From: Alphaproteobacteria bacterium
GTDB taxonomy: Bacteria > Pseudomonadota > Alphaproteobacteria > Bin65
Length of the DNA: 64,000 nt
Assembly: GCA_022819985.1 (NCBI GenBank)
Contig: JAJEGH010000008.1
Coordinates: forward strand, 62,001 to 126,000
Reading direction: 5' to 3'
Position numbers and translations under genes: made by a program. The notes beneath the pieces were generated by a model that saw only the letters and a program-made list of their open reading frames with translations, did no database searches and was not told the origin of the DNA. Shown here piece by piece: positions 8,741-17,386 of this stretch. Within the stretch, counting starts at the first letter, position 1, and every line of letters begins with the position of its first letter.

Positions 8741-11149
8741 ATGGCGGCAACCCACATTCACGACCTCGCACTGATCGTCGAGGATCTGGAGCGCAGCGGG
8801 CGGCTCGCCCGCGTTTCCAGCAGTGTCGATCTTCAGCACGATCTGGCTGGCCTCGCCGCCGAACTGGAGAGCGGGCCGCGTGCGGTCCTGTTCGAGAAGG
8901 TCGCCGGCCACGAATGGCCGGTGCTGACCGGCCTCTACTGGTCGCGCGAGCTGCTGGCCGACCTGCTGCGGCGCGAGGAGCGGACGCTGCCGCAATATGT
9001 TTCCGACTGTATCCGGCAATGGCAGCAGTCGCCCGTCGATCCGGTGGTCGTGCCGTCCGGCCCGGTGCTGGATGTGACGGAGCCGGATGTCGATCTCGCC
9101 GGGATGCCGATCCCGATCCATGCCCAGAAGGACGGCGGCCCCTATTTCGACGCCGCGGTGGTCATCGCGAAGGATCCCGAAACCGGCGTGCGCAACGCCT
9201 CGATCCAGCGTTTCCAGGTCGTCGCCAAGGACCGGATGCACGTCAATATCGACGCCGGCCGCCATCTTGAACTCTACCTGGAAAAGGCGGAGGCGAAAGG
9301 CGAGACGCTCACCTTCACGCTCAACTGCGGCGTCGGCCCTGGCCTGCATTTCGCCGCCGCCGCGCCGGCCGAGGCCGCGCCGGCGGACGCCGACGAGCTC
9401 GGCATCGCCAGTGCCTTCCACGGCGCGCCGCTCGAACTGGTCAAGGCGTCGAACGGCCATGACGACATGGTCGCCCACGCCATGTGGGCGCTGGAATGCG
9501 AGATGGTGCCCGGAGAAGTTGCCGACGAGGGGCCGTTCGCGGAAGTGACGGGCTACTACGCCACCGTTGCGCCGCGGCCCGTCGTCCATGTCCGCAAGAT
9601 CCACCGGCGGGCCGAACCGGTGTTCCAGACCATCCTGTCCGGCGTCGAGGTCTGGAACTCCGTTGGGCTGCTCGGCGAGGCCAACATATTGCAGCTGCTG
9701 CAAAAGCAGGTGCCCGGCGTTACCGACGTCTACATGAGCCACGGCGGCGGCGGCTTCTATCACTGCATCGTCCAGCTCGCCCAGAAGCGCCAGGGCTGGT
9801 CGAAGCAGGCGATTCTCGCCGCCTTCTCCGCTTTCCCGCCGCTCAAGATGGTGACGGTGGTCGACGACGATGTCGACCTGCGCAGCGCTCAGGACGTCGA
9901 ATGGGCGATGGCGACGCGGTTGGAACCGACGAAGGGCATCGTCACCATCGACGAATCTTTCGGCCACGGGCTGAACCCGTCCTTCCCGGACTATCTCGGC
10001 CCCAAGGTCGGTTTCGACGCCACCAAGCCCTATCCGCCCACCTGGGCCTACGAGCGGGCGACCTACAAACCCATGTCTCTGGAGGCCGTGGAAATGGTGC
10101 AACCGGATATCGTTCGCCGGGCCGTCCGGCCCGAACGGGAAGCGCAGCAGGCCGGCGCATCGCGCGCCGAGACCGAAGCCTTCGAAGCCTCCCTCGCCCG
10201 GCCGCAGCCGATCGACCTGACGCCGGTTCACTCGGGGGTCCGGGCTGGCAGCATCGCCGGTGCGGCGACCGCGCCCAACGACCCGGATGCGTGGATCGCC
10301 CGCCCCGCGCCGATCGATCTGACACCGGTGCGCGCTTCGGGTGCAGCAGATTCAGGCGGGGCCGCCGCTTCCGATCCCGACGCCTGGATCGTCCGGCCGC
10401 CGGCCATCGACCTCGGACCGGGCCCTGCAGCAGACCGGGCAGCAGACCGGACAGCAGGCAGGCAGGCGTCGACGGCGGCGGAAGACCCGGATGCCTGGAT
10501 TGCAAGGCCGGCGCCTATCGACCTCGGGCCGCGCCGTACGTCCGAAGCGGGCCGCCGGGCGGTCGCGGCGGAGGACGCCGATGCGTGGGTCGCCCGGCCC
10601 GCGCCCGCCGACCTGACGCCGGCCGGTACTTCCGGCGCCGCCGCGGCGCGCGAAACGCCGATGGCGAAGGAACCGGCGGAAGAACCGGCCGATGCGGACG
10701 CCCTGATCGCCCGCCCGGCGCCTGTCGATCTCGGTCCGGTCCGCGCAGAAGAGGCGAAGCCGGCAGCGGCCGGCAAATCGGCGCGGCGCACGGCGAAGTC
10801 GGGAAAGAAGAAGAAAAAGGCCGCGGAGAAGGGCGCGGCCCGCGGCAAGGCCGGCAACGGATCGAAAAAACCGGCAGCCCCCAAAAGCAAACAGGGCGAG
10901 AGCAAACAGAAGGGAAGCAAGCAAGCCGAACGCAAACCGGCCGAACGCAAACCGGCGGCCCGGAAAAAGCGGACGGACGACCAGCCGGACAAGGATGCCG
11001 GAGACGCCGTTCGGCCGGGCGCTTTCTTCGACGGCCCGGTCAGGCCGTCCGCGCCGCCGCGCCGGGTCGTGCGCCGGATTGCGAAGAAGGACCGCGCCCT
11101 GCGCGCCGCGGTATCGCCGAAAGCCGGCAGTTTCTTTGGCGACGACTGA
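8741..11149 (+). CDS. UbiD-family decarboxylase with C-terminal repeat and Lys-rich extension
   Basis: An 802-residue protein; UbiD enzymes normally have 450-520. Residues 1-455 are a complete UbiD core: PIPIHAQKDGGPYFDAAVVIAKDPETGVRNASIQRFQ carries the conserved Arg, and VADEGPFAEVTGYY carries the glutamates of the E-R-E catalytic network; TIDESFGHGLNPSFPDYLGPKVGFDATKPYP closes the core. Residues about 485-665 hold six to seven repeats of a DPDAWIARPAPIDLTP-type unit. Residues 675-760 are extremely basic (GKKKKKAAEKG, AERKPAERKPAARKKR), followed by a short tail. The neighbour ubiX would supply prenyl-FMN. The substrate is unknown; an aromatic or acrylic acid is typical. The tail is unprecedented to me. 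Confidence 0.9.
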   Translation: MAATHIHDLALIVEDLERSGRLARVSSSVDLQHDLAGLAAELESGPRAVLFEKVAGHEWPVLTGLYWSRELLADLLRREERTLPQYVSDCIRQWQQSPVDPVVVPSGPVLDVTEPDVDLAGMPIPIHAQKDGGPYFDAAVVIAKDPETGVRNASIQRFQVVAKDRMHVNIDAGRHLELYLEKAEAKGETLTFTLNCGVGPGLHFAAAAPAEAAPADADELGIASAFHGAPLELVKASNGHDDMVAHAMWALECEMVPGEVADEGPFAEVTGYYATVAPRPVVHVRKIHRRAEPVFQTILSGVEVWNSVGLLGEANILQLLQKQVPGVTDVYMSHGGGGFYHCIVQLAQKRQGWSKQAILAAFSAFPPLKMVTVVDDDVDLRSAQDVEWAMATRLEPTKGIVTIDESFGHGLNPSFPDYLGPKVGFDATKPYPPTWAYERATYKPMSLEAVEMVQPDIVRRAVRPEREAQQAGASRAETEAFEASLARPQPIDLTPVHSGVRAGSIAGAATAPNDPDAWIARPAPIDLTPVRASGAADSGGAAASDPDAWIVRPPAIDLGPGPAADRAADRTAGRQASTAAEDPDAWIARPAPIDLGPRRTSEAGRRAVAAEDADAWVARPAPADLTPAGTSGAAAARETPMAKEPAEEPADADALIARPAPVDLGPVRAEEAKPAAAGKSARRTAKSGKKKKKAAEKGAARGKAGNGSKKPAAPKSKQGESKQKGSKQAERKPAERKPAARKKRTDDQPDKDAGDAVRPGAFFDGPVRPSAPPRRVVRRIAKKDRALRAAVSPKAGSFFGDD
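10193..10742 (+). repeat. In-frame DPDAW-(I/V)-x-RP repeats in the UbiD-family gene
   Basis: Repeats of the pattern (D-P/A-D-A-W)-(I/V)-(A/V)-R-P-x-P-(I/A/V)-D-L-(T/G)-P occur at residues about 485 (partial), 514, 545, 582, 612 and 651 (degenerate, DADALIARPAPVDLGP), with a lead-in LARPQPIDLTPV at 485. Units are separated by variable Ala/Gly/Ser linkers of 14-25 residues. The conserved block is more uniform than the linkers, which suggests selection on a short binding motif and not simple sequence slippage. Confidence 0.85.
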
Positions 11150-11402
11150 GGCCGCCCAGCTTTCCGGGCGCTGCCCCGCCACGGCTGCCGGGCTTCGGAC
11201 GCGCCCCGGTCCGTCATCCTTGCGCGCGCCGTTGCCCCGCGCCGCTGAACGGCCGTCGAGCGCAGCGGCGGGACCGGCCTCGCGCGGCGCGGTGGAACGG
11301 CGCCGCGAAATCGCCTGTTCGGTCGTGTGCGCCCGCGCTACAAGCGGCGCGTAGCGTCGGCGTTTGCGGCCGGAACTACAGCAACCCCGGAGGTCCAGAG
11401 GC

Positions 11403-13043
11403 GTGACGAATACCGTCTATCCCGCACGCAAGATCATCACCATGAACCCTGCGCGGCCCTGCGCCAGCCATGTCGCCGTGCGCGACGGCCGGATTGTCGG
11501 CGCCGGCACGCTGGACGAACTGGCCGGGTGGGGCGCCTACACGCTCGACGACCGCTTCGCCGACAAGATATTGATGCCCGGCCTCGTGGAAGGCCACAGC
11601 CATACGATGGAGGGCACCCTCTGGGCTTATGTCTATTGCGGCTTCTTCGACCGGATGGACCCGGAAGGGACGGTCTGGCCCGGCCTCAAATCGATCGATG
11701 AGGTAGTCGGACGGCTGCGGGCGGCCGCCGACCGGCTCGAAGACCCGGCCGCGCCGCTCGCCGGATGGGCGCTCGACGCGATTTACTACGGCGACCGGCG
11801 CGTCAACCGGCACGATCTGGACCGGGCCTCGACCGAACGCGCCATCGGCGTGCTCAACGCCTCGGGGCACATTCTCAACGTCAACAGCAAGGCGCTGGAG
11901 CTGGCCGGCCTGCTCAAGCCGGGGATCGACCATCCCGGCATCCCGCTTGGCGAAGACGGCCTGCCGACCGGCGAGATGAAGGGGCCGGACGCCATGGCGC
12001 CGCTCGGCCCCCATACCGGGTTCGACCGGGACCTGTTGGCCTGCGACGAGCCCGGCCTGCGCCGCTTCGCGAGACTGTGCGTGCGCACCGGCGTGACGAC
12101 GGCGGCCGACCTCGCCAACACGCTGCCCGACGATGCTGTGGACATGATGCTGCGGGTAACCGCCGAGCCGGACTATCCGGCGCGCATCGTCTCGCTGCGC
12201 CGCTTCTACGGCGTGACGCCCGAAGAACTGATCGACCGGGTGCTCGCCCTCGGCGAACGCAGTCAGGACAATCTGCGCCTCGGCATTATCAAGGTGGTGG
12301 CCGACGGCTCGATCCAGGGTTTCTCGGCGCGGCTGCGCTGGCCCGGCTATTTCAACGGGGCGCCGGAAGGGCTGTGGTACATCCCGCCGGAGCATCTGCT
12401 CGAAATCTACGAGCGCGCCATGGCGTCCGGCGTGCAGGTGCACACGCACACGAACGGCGACGAAGCGACGGAACTGGCGCTCGATTGCGTCGAGGCGGCG
12501 CTGCGCAAGCATCCTGGGCCGGACCATCGCTTTACGTTGCAGCATTGCCAGCTTGCCGATGCCGCCCAGTTCCGGCGCATGGAGAAGCTCGGCGTGGGCG
12601 TGAACCTGTTTCCGAACCATCATTTCTACTGGGGCGACCAGCATTACGGCATCACCGTCGGTCCGGAGCGCGCCGAACGGATGAACGCCTGCGCAACCGC
12701 GCTCGCCGCCGGCGTGCCGCTCGCCATCCATTCCGACGCGCCGGTCACGCCCCTCGGCCCGTTGTTCACCGCCTGGTGCGCGGTCAACCGGCGGACGGCG
12801 ACCGGCCGGACCCTGGGCGAACACGAGCGGATCGGCGTCGCCGACGCCCTGCGCACCATCACCCTGGGTGCGGCCTACACCTTCAAGCTGGACGGCGAGA
12901 TCGGCTCCATCGAGACCGGCAAACGCGCCGATTTCGCCGTGCTGGAGGACGATCCCGAGACCGTCGGCAGCGAGGCGCTGAAGGATGTCCGGGTCTGGGG
13001 CACCGTGCAGGGCGGCCGCATCTTCCCGGCAGCCGACATCTAG
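11403..13043 (+). CDS. Amidohydrolase-3 family protein (YtcJ-like)
   Basis: A 546-residue metal-dependent hydrolase starting at GTG 11403 (VTNTVYPARKIITMNPARPCASHVAVRDGRIVGAG). Metal ligands are expected from EGHSHTMEGTL near the N terminus, VHTHTNGDEATELALD and LQHCQLAD in the middle, and IHSDAPVTPLGPL near the C terminus. The ending, YTFKLDGEIGSIETGKRADFAVLEDDPE, is a standard amidohydrolase beta-sandwich return. Family members hydrolyse amides, imides or formamides; the substrate cannot be named. It is followed after 2 bp by a CobW-type GTPase, which suggests co-transcription and perhaps metal supply. Confidence 0.88.
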   Translation: MTNTVYPARKIITMNPARPCASHVAVRDGRIVGAGTLDELAGWGAYTLDDRFADKILMPGLVEGHSHTMEGTLWAYVYCGFFDRMDPEGTVWPGLKSIDEVVGRLRAAADRLEDPAAPLAGWALDAIYYGDRRVNRHDLDRASTERAIGVLNASGHILNVNSKALELAGLLKPGIDHPGIPLGEDGLPTGEMKGPDAMAPLGPHTGFDRDLLACDEPGLRRFARLCVRTGVTTAADLANTLPDDAVDMMLRVTAEPDYPARIVSLRRFYGVTPEELIDRVLALGERSQDNLRLGIIKVVADGSIQGFSARLRWPGYFNGAPEGLWYIPPEHLLEIYERAMASGVQVHTHTNGDEATELALDCVEAALRKHPGPDHRFTLQHCQLADAAQFRRMEKLGVGVNLFPNHHFYWGDQHYGITVGPERAERMNACATALAAGVPLAIHSDAPVTPLGPLFTAWCAVNRRTATGRTLGEHERIGVADALRTITLGAAYTFKLDGEIGSIETGKRADFAVLEDDPETVGSEALKDVRVWGTVQGGRIFPAADI

Positions 13044-13045
13044 AC

Positions 13046-13963
13046 ATGACGGCCGGCGGCACACAGTCCGGCCCGCTGCCCGTCACCGTCGTCGGCGGCT
13101 ATCTCGGCGCCGGCAAGACGACGCTGGTCAACAGCCTGCTGCGCCAGGCCGGCGGGCGGCGGCTCGCCATCATGGTCAACGAGTTCGGCGCGCTGCCGAT
13201 CGACAGCAGCCTGGTCGAGGCGGCGGACGACCGGATCGTCAGCCTGACCGGCGGCTGCGTCTGCTGCAGCTACGGTGAGGATATGGTGTCCTCGCTCGCC
13301 ATGCTGGCCACGCTCGACCCCCGGCCGGACCATGTGCTGCTCGAGGCGAGCGGCGTCGCCCTGCCCGGCGCCATCGCCGGGACGGTCGGGTTGCTCGGCG
13401 ACTTCGCGCTGGACGGCACGGTAGTGCTGGCCGACGCCGAAACCGTCCAACGCCGCGCCGGGGACCGCTATGTCGGCAGCACGGTCCGGCAGCAACTCGC
13501 CCAGGCCGATCTGATCCTGCTCAACAAATGCGATCTCGCGGCCGATCCCGGCGGCGTCGAGGCCTGGCTGGGCGAGGCCGCGCCCGGCGCCCGGATCGTC
13601 CGGGCGGAGCAGGCCGACGTGCCGATCGATGCAGTGCTGGGGACGCGGACCGACCCTGGCACGGTCAGAGCCGACGGCCGGTTCCGGGATCACACCGCCG
13701 GCTATGTTGCCGCGGAACTCGACCCGCCGGCCGGCGCCGACCCGGAGGCGCTCGCCCGCCTGCTGGCCGACCCGGCGCACCGCCTGTTGCGGGCCAAAGG
13801 CTTCGTCCGGCGGCCGGACGGCTCGATGGCCGCCCTCCAGGTCGTCGGCAACCGCTGGACGGTATCGGAAGCGCCCGCCGGCGCGCGGCCCGGTCTGGTC
13901 TGCATCGGTCTGAGGGGCCAGGCCGATATCGCGAAAATCAGGCGTTCAGCCGCCCGCCTTTGA
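13046..13963 (+). CDS. CobW/COG0523-family GTPase (metallochaperone-like)
   Basis: A 305-residue G3E GTPase. Walker A is GGYLGAGKTTLVN, the metal-binding CxCC motif is in LTGGCVCCSYGED, and the guanine-specificity motif is NKCD. The C-terminal domain (VAAELDPPAGADPEALARLLADPAHRLLRAKGFV...) is shorter than in many CobW proteins. COG0523 members deliver Zn, Co or Ni to client enzymes; the tight link to the upstream metal-dependent amidohydrolase makes that enzyme a possible client (inference). The 3' end overlaps the convergent small gene by 18 bp. Confidence 0.9.
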   Translation: MTAGGTQSGPLPVTVVGGYLGAGKTTLVNSLLRQAGGRRLAIMVNEFGALPIDSSLVEAADDRIVSLTGGCVCCSYGEDMVSSLAMLATLDPRPDHVLLEASGVALPGAIAGTVGLLGDFALDGTVVLADAETVQRRAGDRYVGSTVRQQLAQADLILLNKCDLAADPGGVEAWLGEAAPGARIVRAEQADVPIDAVLGTRTDPGTVRADGRFRDHTAGYVAAELDPPAGADPEALARLLADPAHRLLRAKGFVRRPDGSMAALQVVGNRWTVSEAPAGARPGLVCIGLRGQADIAKIRRSAARL

Positions 13964-14152
13964 GCCGCTCCTGCGGGGCAGGCGCCTCGCCTCACCGGAT
14001 TCCTCTGCGTCTCGCCACCCGTCGTCGACCGGCAGGGACAGGAACTGGATCTTCTCGAGGTTCCGGTCGAGCGCCGACCCGACTTCAGCATCCCCGTACA
14101 GCGCGTCGAGTCTTTCCGTTATGCGCTCGCCGATATGGTCTTTTGCAGGCAC
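13946..14152 (-). CDS. Small hypothetical protein (68 aa)
   Basis: Not recognised. A short charged protein, predicted helical at the N terminus (DHIGERITERLDALYGDAEVGSALDRNLEKIQ). It follows the CAP lipoprotein gene by 10 bp on the same strand and overlaps the convergent CobW-type gene by 18 bp. The spacing makes it a plausible last gene of the mrp-CAP-CAP operon. The helical N-terminal part faintly recalls short anti-sigma-factor-like proteins, but I do not claim homology. Confidence 0.4.
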   Translation of the reverse strand: MPAKDHIGERITERLDALYGDAEVGSALDRNLEKIQFLSLPVDDGWRDAEESGEARRLPRRSGSKAGG

Positions 14153-14162
14153 GGCCGCCGGC

Positions 14163-14807
14163 TCAGGAAACGACCTCGCGGATCACGCATCCCCGCGGCT
14201 GGCGCATCTGCGTGGGCTTGCCGCGTTCGATCAGTTCGGCGCCGGCGGTGGGGTAGGTCCGCTCCCAGGTCATCTCCGAACTCGGCCGCGCGAACTTGAC
14301 GACCCACCAGTGTTTGTAGCGCCCCCGCGGCGAATCCGGCGCGTAGAGATAGGCGGCGCCGGCGTGGAGATAGACGTCCCGCAACAGGGCGAAGCGATGA
14401 CAGGGGCTGGCCTTCAGATTGCCGACGGCGCCGCGGGGCGTGATCTGCCCGGCCGACAGGGTCTCGCCGACTTCGACCCAGTCATAGCCGGTCCGCGCCA
14501 CGCGCTGACTGGGCGACGAGCCGTCGCTGCCGGCATGGTAGAAGCGCCAGTTCTTGCGGAAATCCTGCGCCTTGTCCTGCGCCGCCTTCATCACATGGGC
14601 TTCCAGAATTACCGGCGGCAGGCCGTTCGCCGTGCGGAATTCGTTGATAACCCGGATGACCATCTGGGCATGGCGCATCTGCTCCGGCGAAGGGTCGGCG
14701 ACCCGGGGTTCGCCACGGGTGAATTCGGCAGTTTTGGTGCCCGTGCATCCGCCCAGGACCGGAGCGCAGAGGAGGACGGCGGCAACAAGCGGAGTAGCGT
14801 ATCTCAT
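14163..14807 (-). CDS. CAP-domain lipoprotein
   Basis: A 214-residue predicted lipoprotein: the signal peptide MRYATPLVAAVLLCAPVLGGC ends in a lipobox-like LGGC. The mature part is a CAP/PR-1-like domain (VIRVINEFRTANGLPPVILEAHVMKAAQDKAQDFRKNWRFYHAGSDGSSPSQRVARTGYDWVEVGETLSAG) with the conserved helix, His and GE segments. CAP proteins act outside the cytoplasm, as lipid binders or peptidoglycan-associated factors in bacteria. A second, larger CAP gene lies 72 bp upstream on the same strand, so the two are likely co-expressed paralogues. Confidence 0.85.
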   Translation of the reverse strand: MRYATPLVAAVLLCAPVLGGCTGTKTAEFTRGEPRVADPSPEQMRHAQMVIRVINEFRTANGLPPVILEAHVMKAAQDKAQDFRKNWRFYHAGSDGSSPSQRVARTGYDWVEVGETLSAGQITPRGAVGNLKASPCHRFALLRDVYLHAGAAYLYAPDSPRGRYKHWWVVKFARPSSEMTWERTYPTAGAELIERGKPTQMRQPRGCVIREVVS

Positions 14808-14879
14808 GGCGCGCCTAAAGTAGCCGGACGGGCTGCCTGCGCAAGACCCCGATTCCGCCGCGCATACGCCGGCGCCGCG

Positions 14880-15908
14880 TCATGGCGTCCGCGTCGCACC
14901 GCCCCGGAGGCCGGCCGGCCGATCCTCGTTCCCGACTTTTTCCGCAGGCGCTTCGGGCTTGGCCGCCGCGGGCGGAACCGAAGGCGTTTCCGGGCAATCC
15001 GTGCCGGTGCACGGCGCCGGCTTCTTCGGCCAGAGCCGGTCGCGCCACGGGTCGGGCTCCGCCATGATCAGCGTCCAGAAATGCTTGATCGGGATGCCGT
15101 GGCGCGGCGGGTTCGGGTTGTAATCGTAGGCGATTCCGGCTTCGGTCATACCGGTCAGCGTCATCTGCATCAGGTGGCGGGTGCTGCCGGTCCATTGCTC
15201 CATCGTGGCTTCCGCGGTCGGCCGGCCGCCGGCCAGGTTTTCGGCGATGCTCCTCCAGGTGTAGCCTTCGTCCCAGACCCGGTCGCCGAGCTGCGAACAG
15301 TCCGTGCCGGTATGCTGCATCAGGGCGTGGCGGGCGATATCGAGATTGTGCCGCTTCGCCGCCACCATCAGGCGGGGTTCCAGCTTCATGGTGGTGTGGC
15401 CGCGGCGCTCGCGCACCCGGTTGATCAGCCGGAGCATGCGCAGGACCTTGGCGTCGATCAGCTGCGGGAACGCCTCATCGGCGAGCCGCGCCGCTTCCTC
15501 CCGGCCCGGCCGGTCCGGTTTGCGCCTGTATTCCTCGGTATAGACAAACCGGTCCGGATCGTAGGGTCGCGGAATCTGGTCGGCGCCGTGATATTTCCAG
15601 GCCTTGCAGGCCAGCCGGTCGATGCGTCGGTCGATCCGCCGGGCCGGGGCCCCTTGGCGCGGCGCTTTCCGGCGCGGCGCTGCGCTGCGCAGCCGCGGCG
15701 TCGCCCGGACGGACCTGCTCCGGTGCGCCGCGCTCTTACCCTCCTTCCGCGCAGGTTCGGCAGCGCCGGCGGTGTCCGCGCCGGACAGGGCGGGCAGCAC
15801 GGACAGCACCGACGGAGCGGCCACAGCCGCCGCAATCGCCAGAACGCCGGTCGCGGCCGCTTTCAGGCGTCGGCCGGCGTTCTGGCGATTGCGGCGGCCC
15901 GGCCTCAT
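14880..15908 (-). CDS. Secreted CAP-domain protein
   Basis: A 342-residue protein. The start at 15908 gives MRPGRRNRQNAGRRLKAAATGVLAIAAAVAAPSVLSVLPALSGADTAGAAEPARK, a long Sec-type signal peptide. A basic linker precedes the CAP domain (MLRLINRVRERRGHTTMKLEPRLMVAAKRHNLDIARHALMQHTGTDCSQLGDRVWDEGYTWRSIAENLAGG). The C terminus is Pro/Ala-rich. The start overlaps the mrp stop by 4 bp (ATGA). Codons 4-12 and the hydrophobic core of the signal peptide are encoded by the two arms of a perfect 25-bp inverted repeat, a strong potential mRNA hairpin over the ribosome landing region. Confidence 0.85.
   Translation of the reverse strand: MRPGRRNRQNAGRRLKAAATGVLAIAAAVAAPSVLSVLPALSGADTAGAAEPARKEGKSAAHRSRSVRATPRLRSAAPRRKAPRQGAPARRIDRRIDRLACKAWKYHGADQIPRPYDPDRFVYTEEYRRKPDRPGREEAARLADEAFPQLIDAKVLRMLRLINRVRERRGHTTMKLEPRLMVAAKRHNLDIARHALMQHTGTDCSQLGDRVWDEGYTWRSIAENLAGGRPTAEATMEQWTGSTRHLMQMTLTGMTEAGIAYDYNPNPPRHGIPIKHFWTLIMAEPDPWRDRLWPKKPAPCTGTDCPETPSVPPAAAKPEAPAEKVGNEDRPAGLRGGATRTP
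15826..15898. repeat. Perfect 25-bp inverted repeat at the CAP gene start
   Basis: Bases 15826-15850 and 15874-15898 are exact reverse complements, separated by 23 nt. The arms lie 10-82 nt into the CAP coding sequence on the minus strand and are GC-rich, so the mRNA would form a very stable hairpin. No U-run follows, so a classical terminator is unlikely. Confidence 0.9.
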
Positions 15909-17098
15909 CGAATGACGATCTTCGGCGCCGGTTTCGCCGCGGCCGCGCCGGCATCGAGCCGGTCGAGGACCTGCGCGGCGATTTCGCGGTAGGCCGCGGC
16001 GTGGGCGCCGTCCGGTTCCGCAGCGACGATCGGCCGGCCGCCGTCCGACGTTTCCCGGATCGCGATATCCAGGGGAATTTCGCCGAGGAAGGGGACGCCG
16101 AGCCGCTCGGCCTCGCGCCGGGCGCCGCCATGCGAGAAGACTTCGCTGCGCTCGCCGCAATGCGGGCACTGGAAGTAGCTCATATTTTCGACGATGCCGA
16201 GCACCGGGACATCGACCTTGCGGAACATGTTCAGCCCCTTGCGCGCGTCGAGCAGCGCGATGTCCTGGGGCGTCGAGACGATGATCGCGCCGGAAAGCCG
16301 CGCCGTCTGGGCCAGCGTGAGCTGCGCGTCGCCGGTGCCGGGCGGCATGTCGACGACGAGAACGTCGAGCGGTCCCCAGGCGACATCGTGCAGGAGCTGC
16401 TGGAGCGCGCTCATCACCATGGGGCCGCGCCAGATCATCGGCGTTTCCTCATCGACCAGGAAACCCATGCTCATCAGCTTGACGCCGTGGCCCATCATCG
16501 GGTCCAGCACCTTGCCGTCTGCGGTGGTCGGCTTGCCGCGGACGCCCATCATGCGCGGCATCGAGGGGCCGTAGATATCGGCGTCGAGCAGGCCGGTGCG
16601 GGCGCCTTCGGCCATGAGGGCGAGCGCCAGGTTGGCCGCCGTCGTCGACTTGCCGACGCCCCCCTTGCCCGACGCGATGGCGACGATCGAGCCGATCCGG
16701 TCCGCGCCGGGCCCCCTCGGCGCCGGCCCCTGTCCGGCGGCGGGGGCGTTTGCGCCCGGCCCGCTTCCGCCCGGCCCGTCTCTGTCGGGGCCGTCTCTGT
16801 CGGGGCCGCCTCCGTTCGGGCCGACTCCGCCCGGAGCGGGCCCGGCCTTCCGGTGCGCGGTCAACACCGCGGTTACGGAGGTCACGCCGTCCAGCGCGAA
16901 GACCGCCTGCTCGGCCGCCTTGCGCAGCGGCTCGGCGCCGGCGCCGCGCGCCGCATCGACTTCGACGGAGAAGCCGACATTGCCGTCCTTGATTGCCAGG
17001 CCGCCGATCATGCCGAGGGACACCAGATCCTTGCCCCGTTCGGGGTCGCGCACCCGGCGCAACGCTTCCAGAACCCGTTCTTCGGTGATCTTCGCCAT
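15905..17098 (-). CDS. mrp: Mrp/ApbC-type Fe-S cluster carrier ATPase
   Basis: A 397-residue P-loop ATPase that carries and transfers Fe-S clusters. The N-terminal MIP18/DUF59 domain (EERVLEALRRVRDPERGKDLVSLGMIGGLAI) is followed by a Gly/Pro/Asp linker and then the ATPase domain: deviant Walker A ASGKGGVGKSTTAANLALAL, GLLDADIYGPSMPRMMGV, LVVDMPPGTGDAQLTLAQ and the cluster-binding CxxC in YFQCPHCGERSEVF. The linker contains pentapeptide repeats encoded by 15-nt units. It is the first gene of a minus-strand operon with two CAP proteins, an unusual partnership. hflK is divergent. Confidence 0.94.
   Translation of the reverse strand: MAKITEERVLEALRRVRDPERGKDLVSLGMIGGLAIKDGNVGFSVEVDAARGAGAEPLRKAAEQAVFALDGVTSVTAVLTAHRKAGPAPGGVGPNGGGPDRDGPDRDGPGGSGPGANAPAAGQGPAPRGPGADRIGSIVAIASGKGGVGKSTTAANLALALMAEGARTGLLDADIYGPSMPRMMGVRGKPTTADGKVLDPMMGHGVKLMSMGFLVDEETPMIWRGPMVMSALQQLLHDVAWGPLDVLVVDMPPGTGDAQLTLAQTARLSGAIIVSTPQDIALLDARKGLNMFRKVDVPVLGIVENMSYFQCPHCGERSEVFSHGGARREAERLGVPFLGEIPLDIAIRETSDGGRPIVAAEPDGAHAAAYREIAAQVLDRLDAGAAAAKPAPKIVIR
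16761..16835. repeat. 15-nt-period minisatellite in the mrp linker
   Basis: Five 15-nt units are visible on the plus strand. Two are identical (CCGTCTCTGTCGGGG at 16776-16790 and 16791-16805), flanked by diverged copies at 16761-16775, 16806-16820 and 16821-16835. They encode the GPDRD/GP-x-GG pentapeptides of the Mrp linker. Length varies without frameshift, consistent with replication slippage. Confidence 0.8.
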
Positions 17099-17386
17099 GC
17101 TTGAATTCTCCGGGTTGCGCCCGATATCCCGAATGATGGATCGACCGCGTCGGGGGTCGGCGAAGAACTAGACCCGACGCGGGAGGCGATCCAGCGCGGC
17201 GTATCGGGCTGCGCCCCTTCGCAGCAGCCGCGGTGCGGGTGGCCGGCGCACATTGCCGCCGGAGACCGGCGTCGCTATGTACCGGTATTCTGCATATTCC
17301 CGCAATCCGGCGGGGAAGCGTGACGCAATGCACCATCGCAGGGCGCGATAGACCCGAAAGAGGGCCATTTCAGGGACGGCGAAGAG

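Noticed and set aside
7805..10231. 808-codon minus-strand frame opposite ubiX and the UbiD-family gene
   Set aside because: His/Asp/Arg-rich translation with no motif, exactly mirroring strongly conserved plus-strand enzymes.
15826..15898. Insertion-sequence ends or an intrinsic terminator
   Set aside because: The arms lie inside a signal-peptide coding region only 23 nt apart, with no transposase between them and no T-run after the stem.
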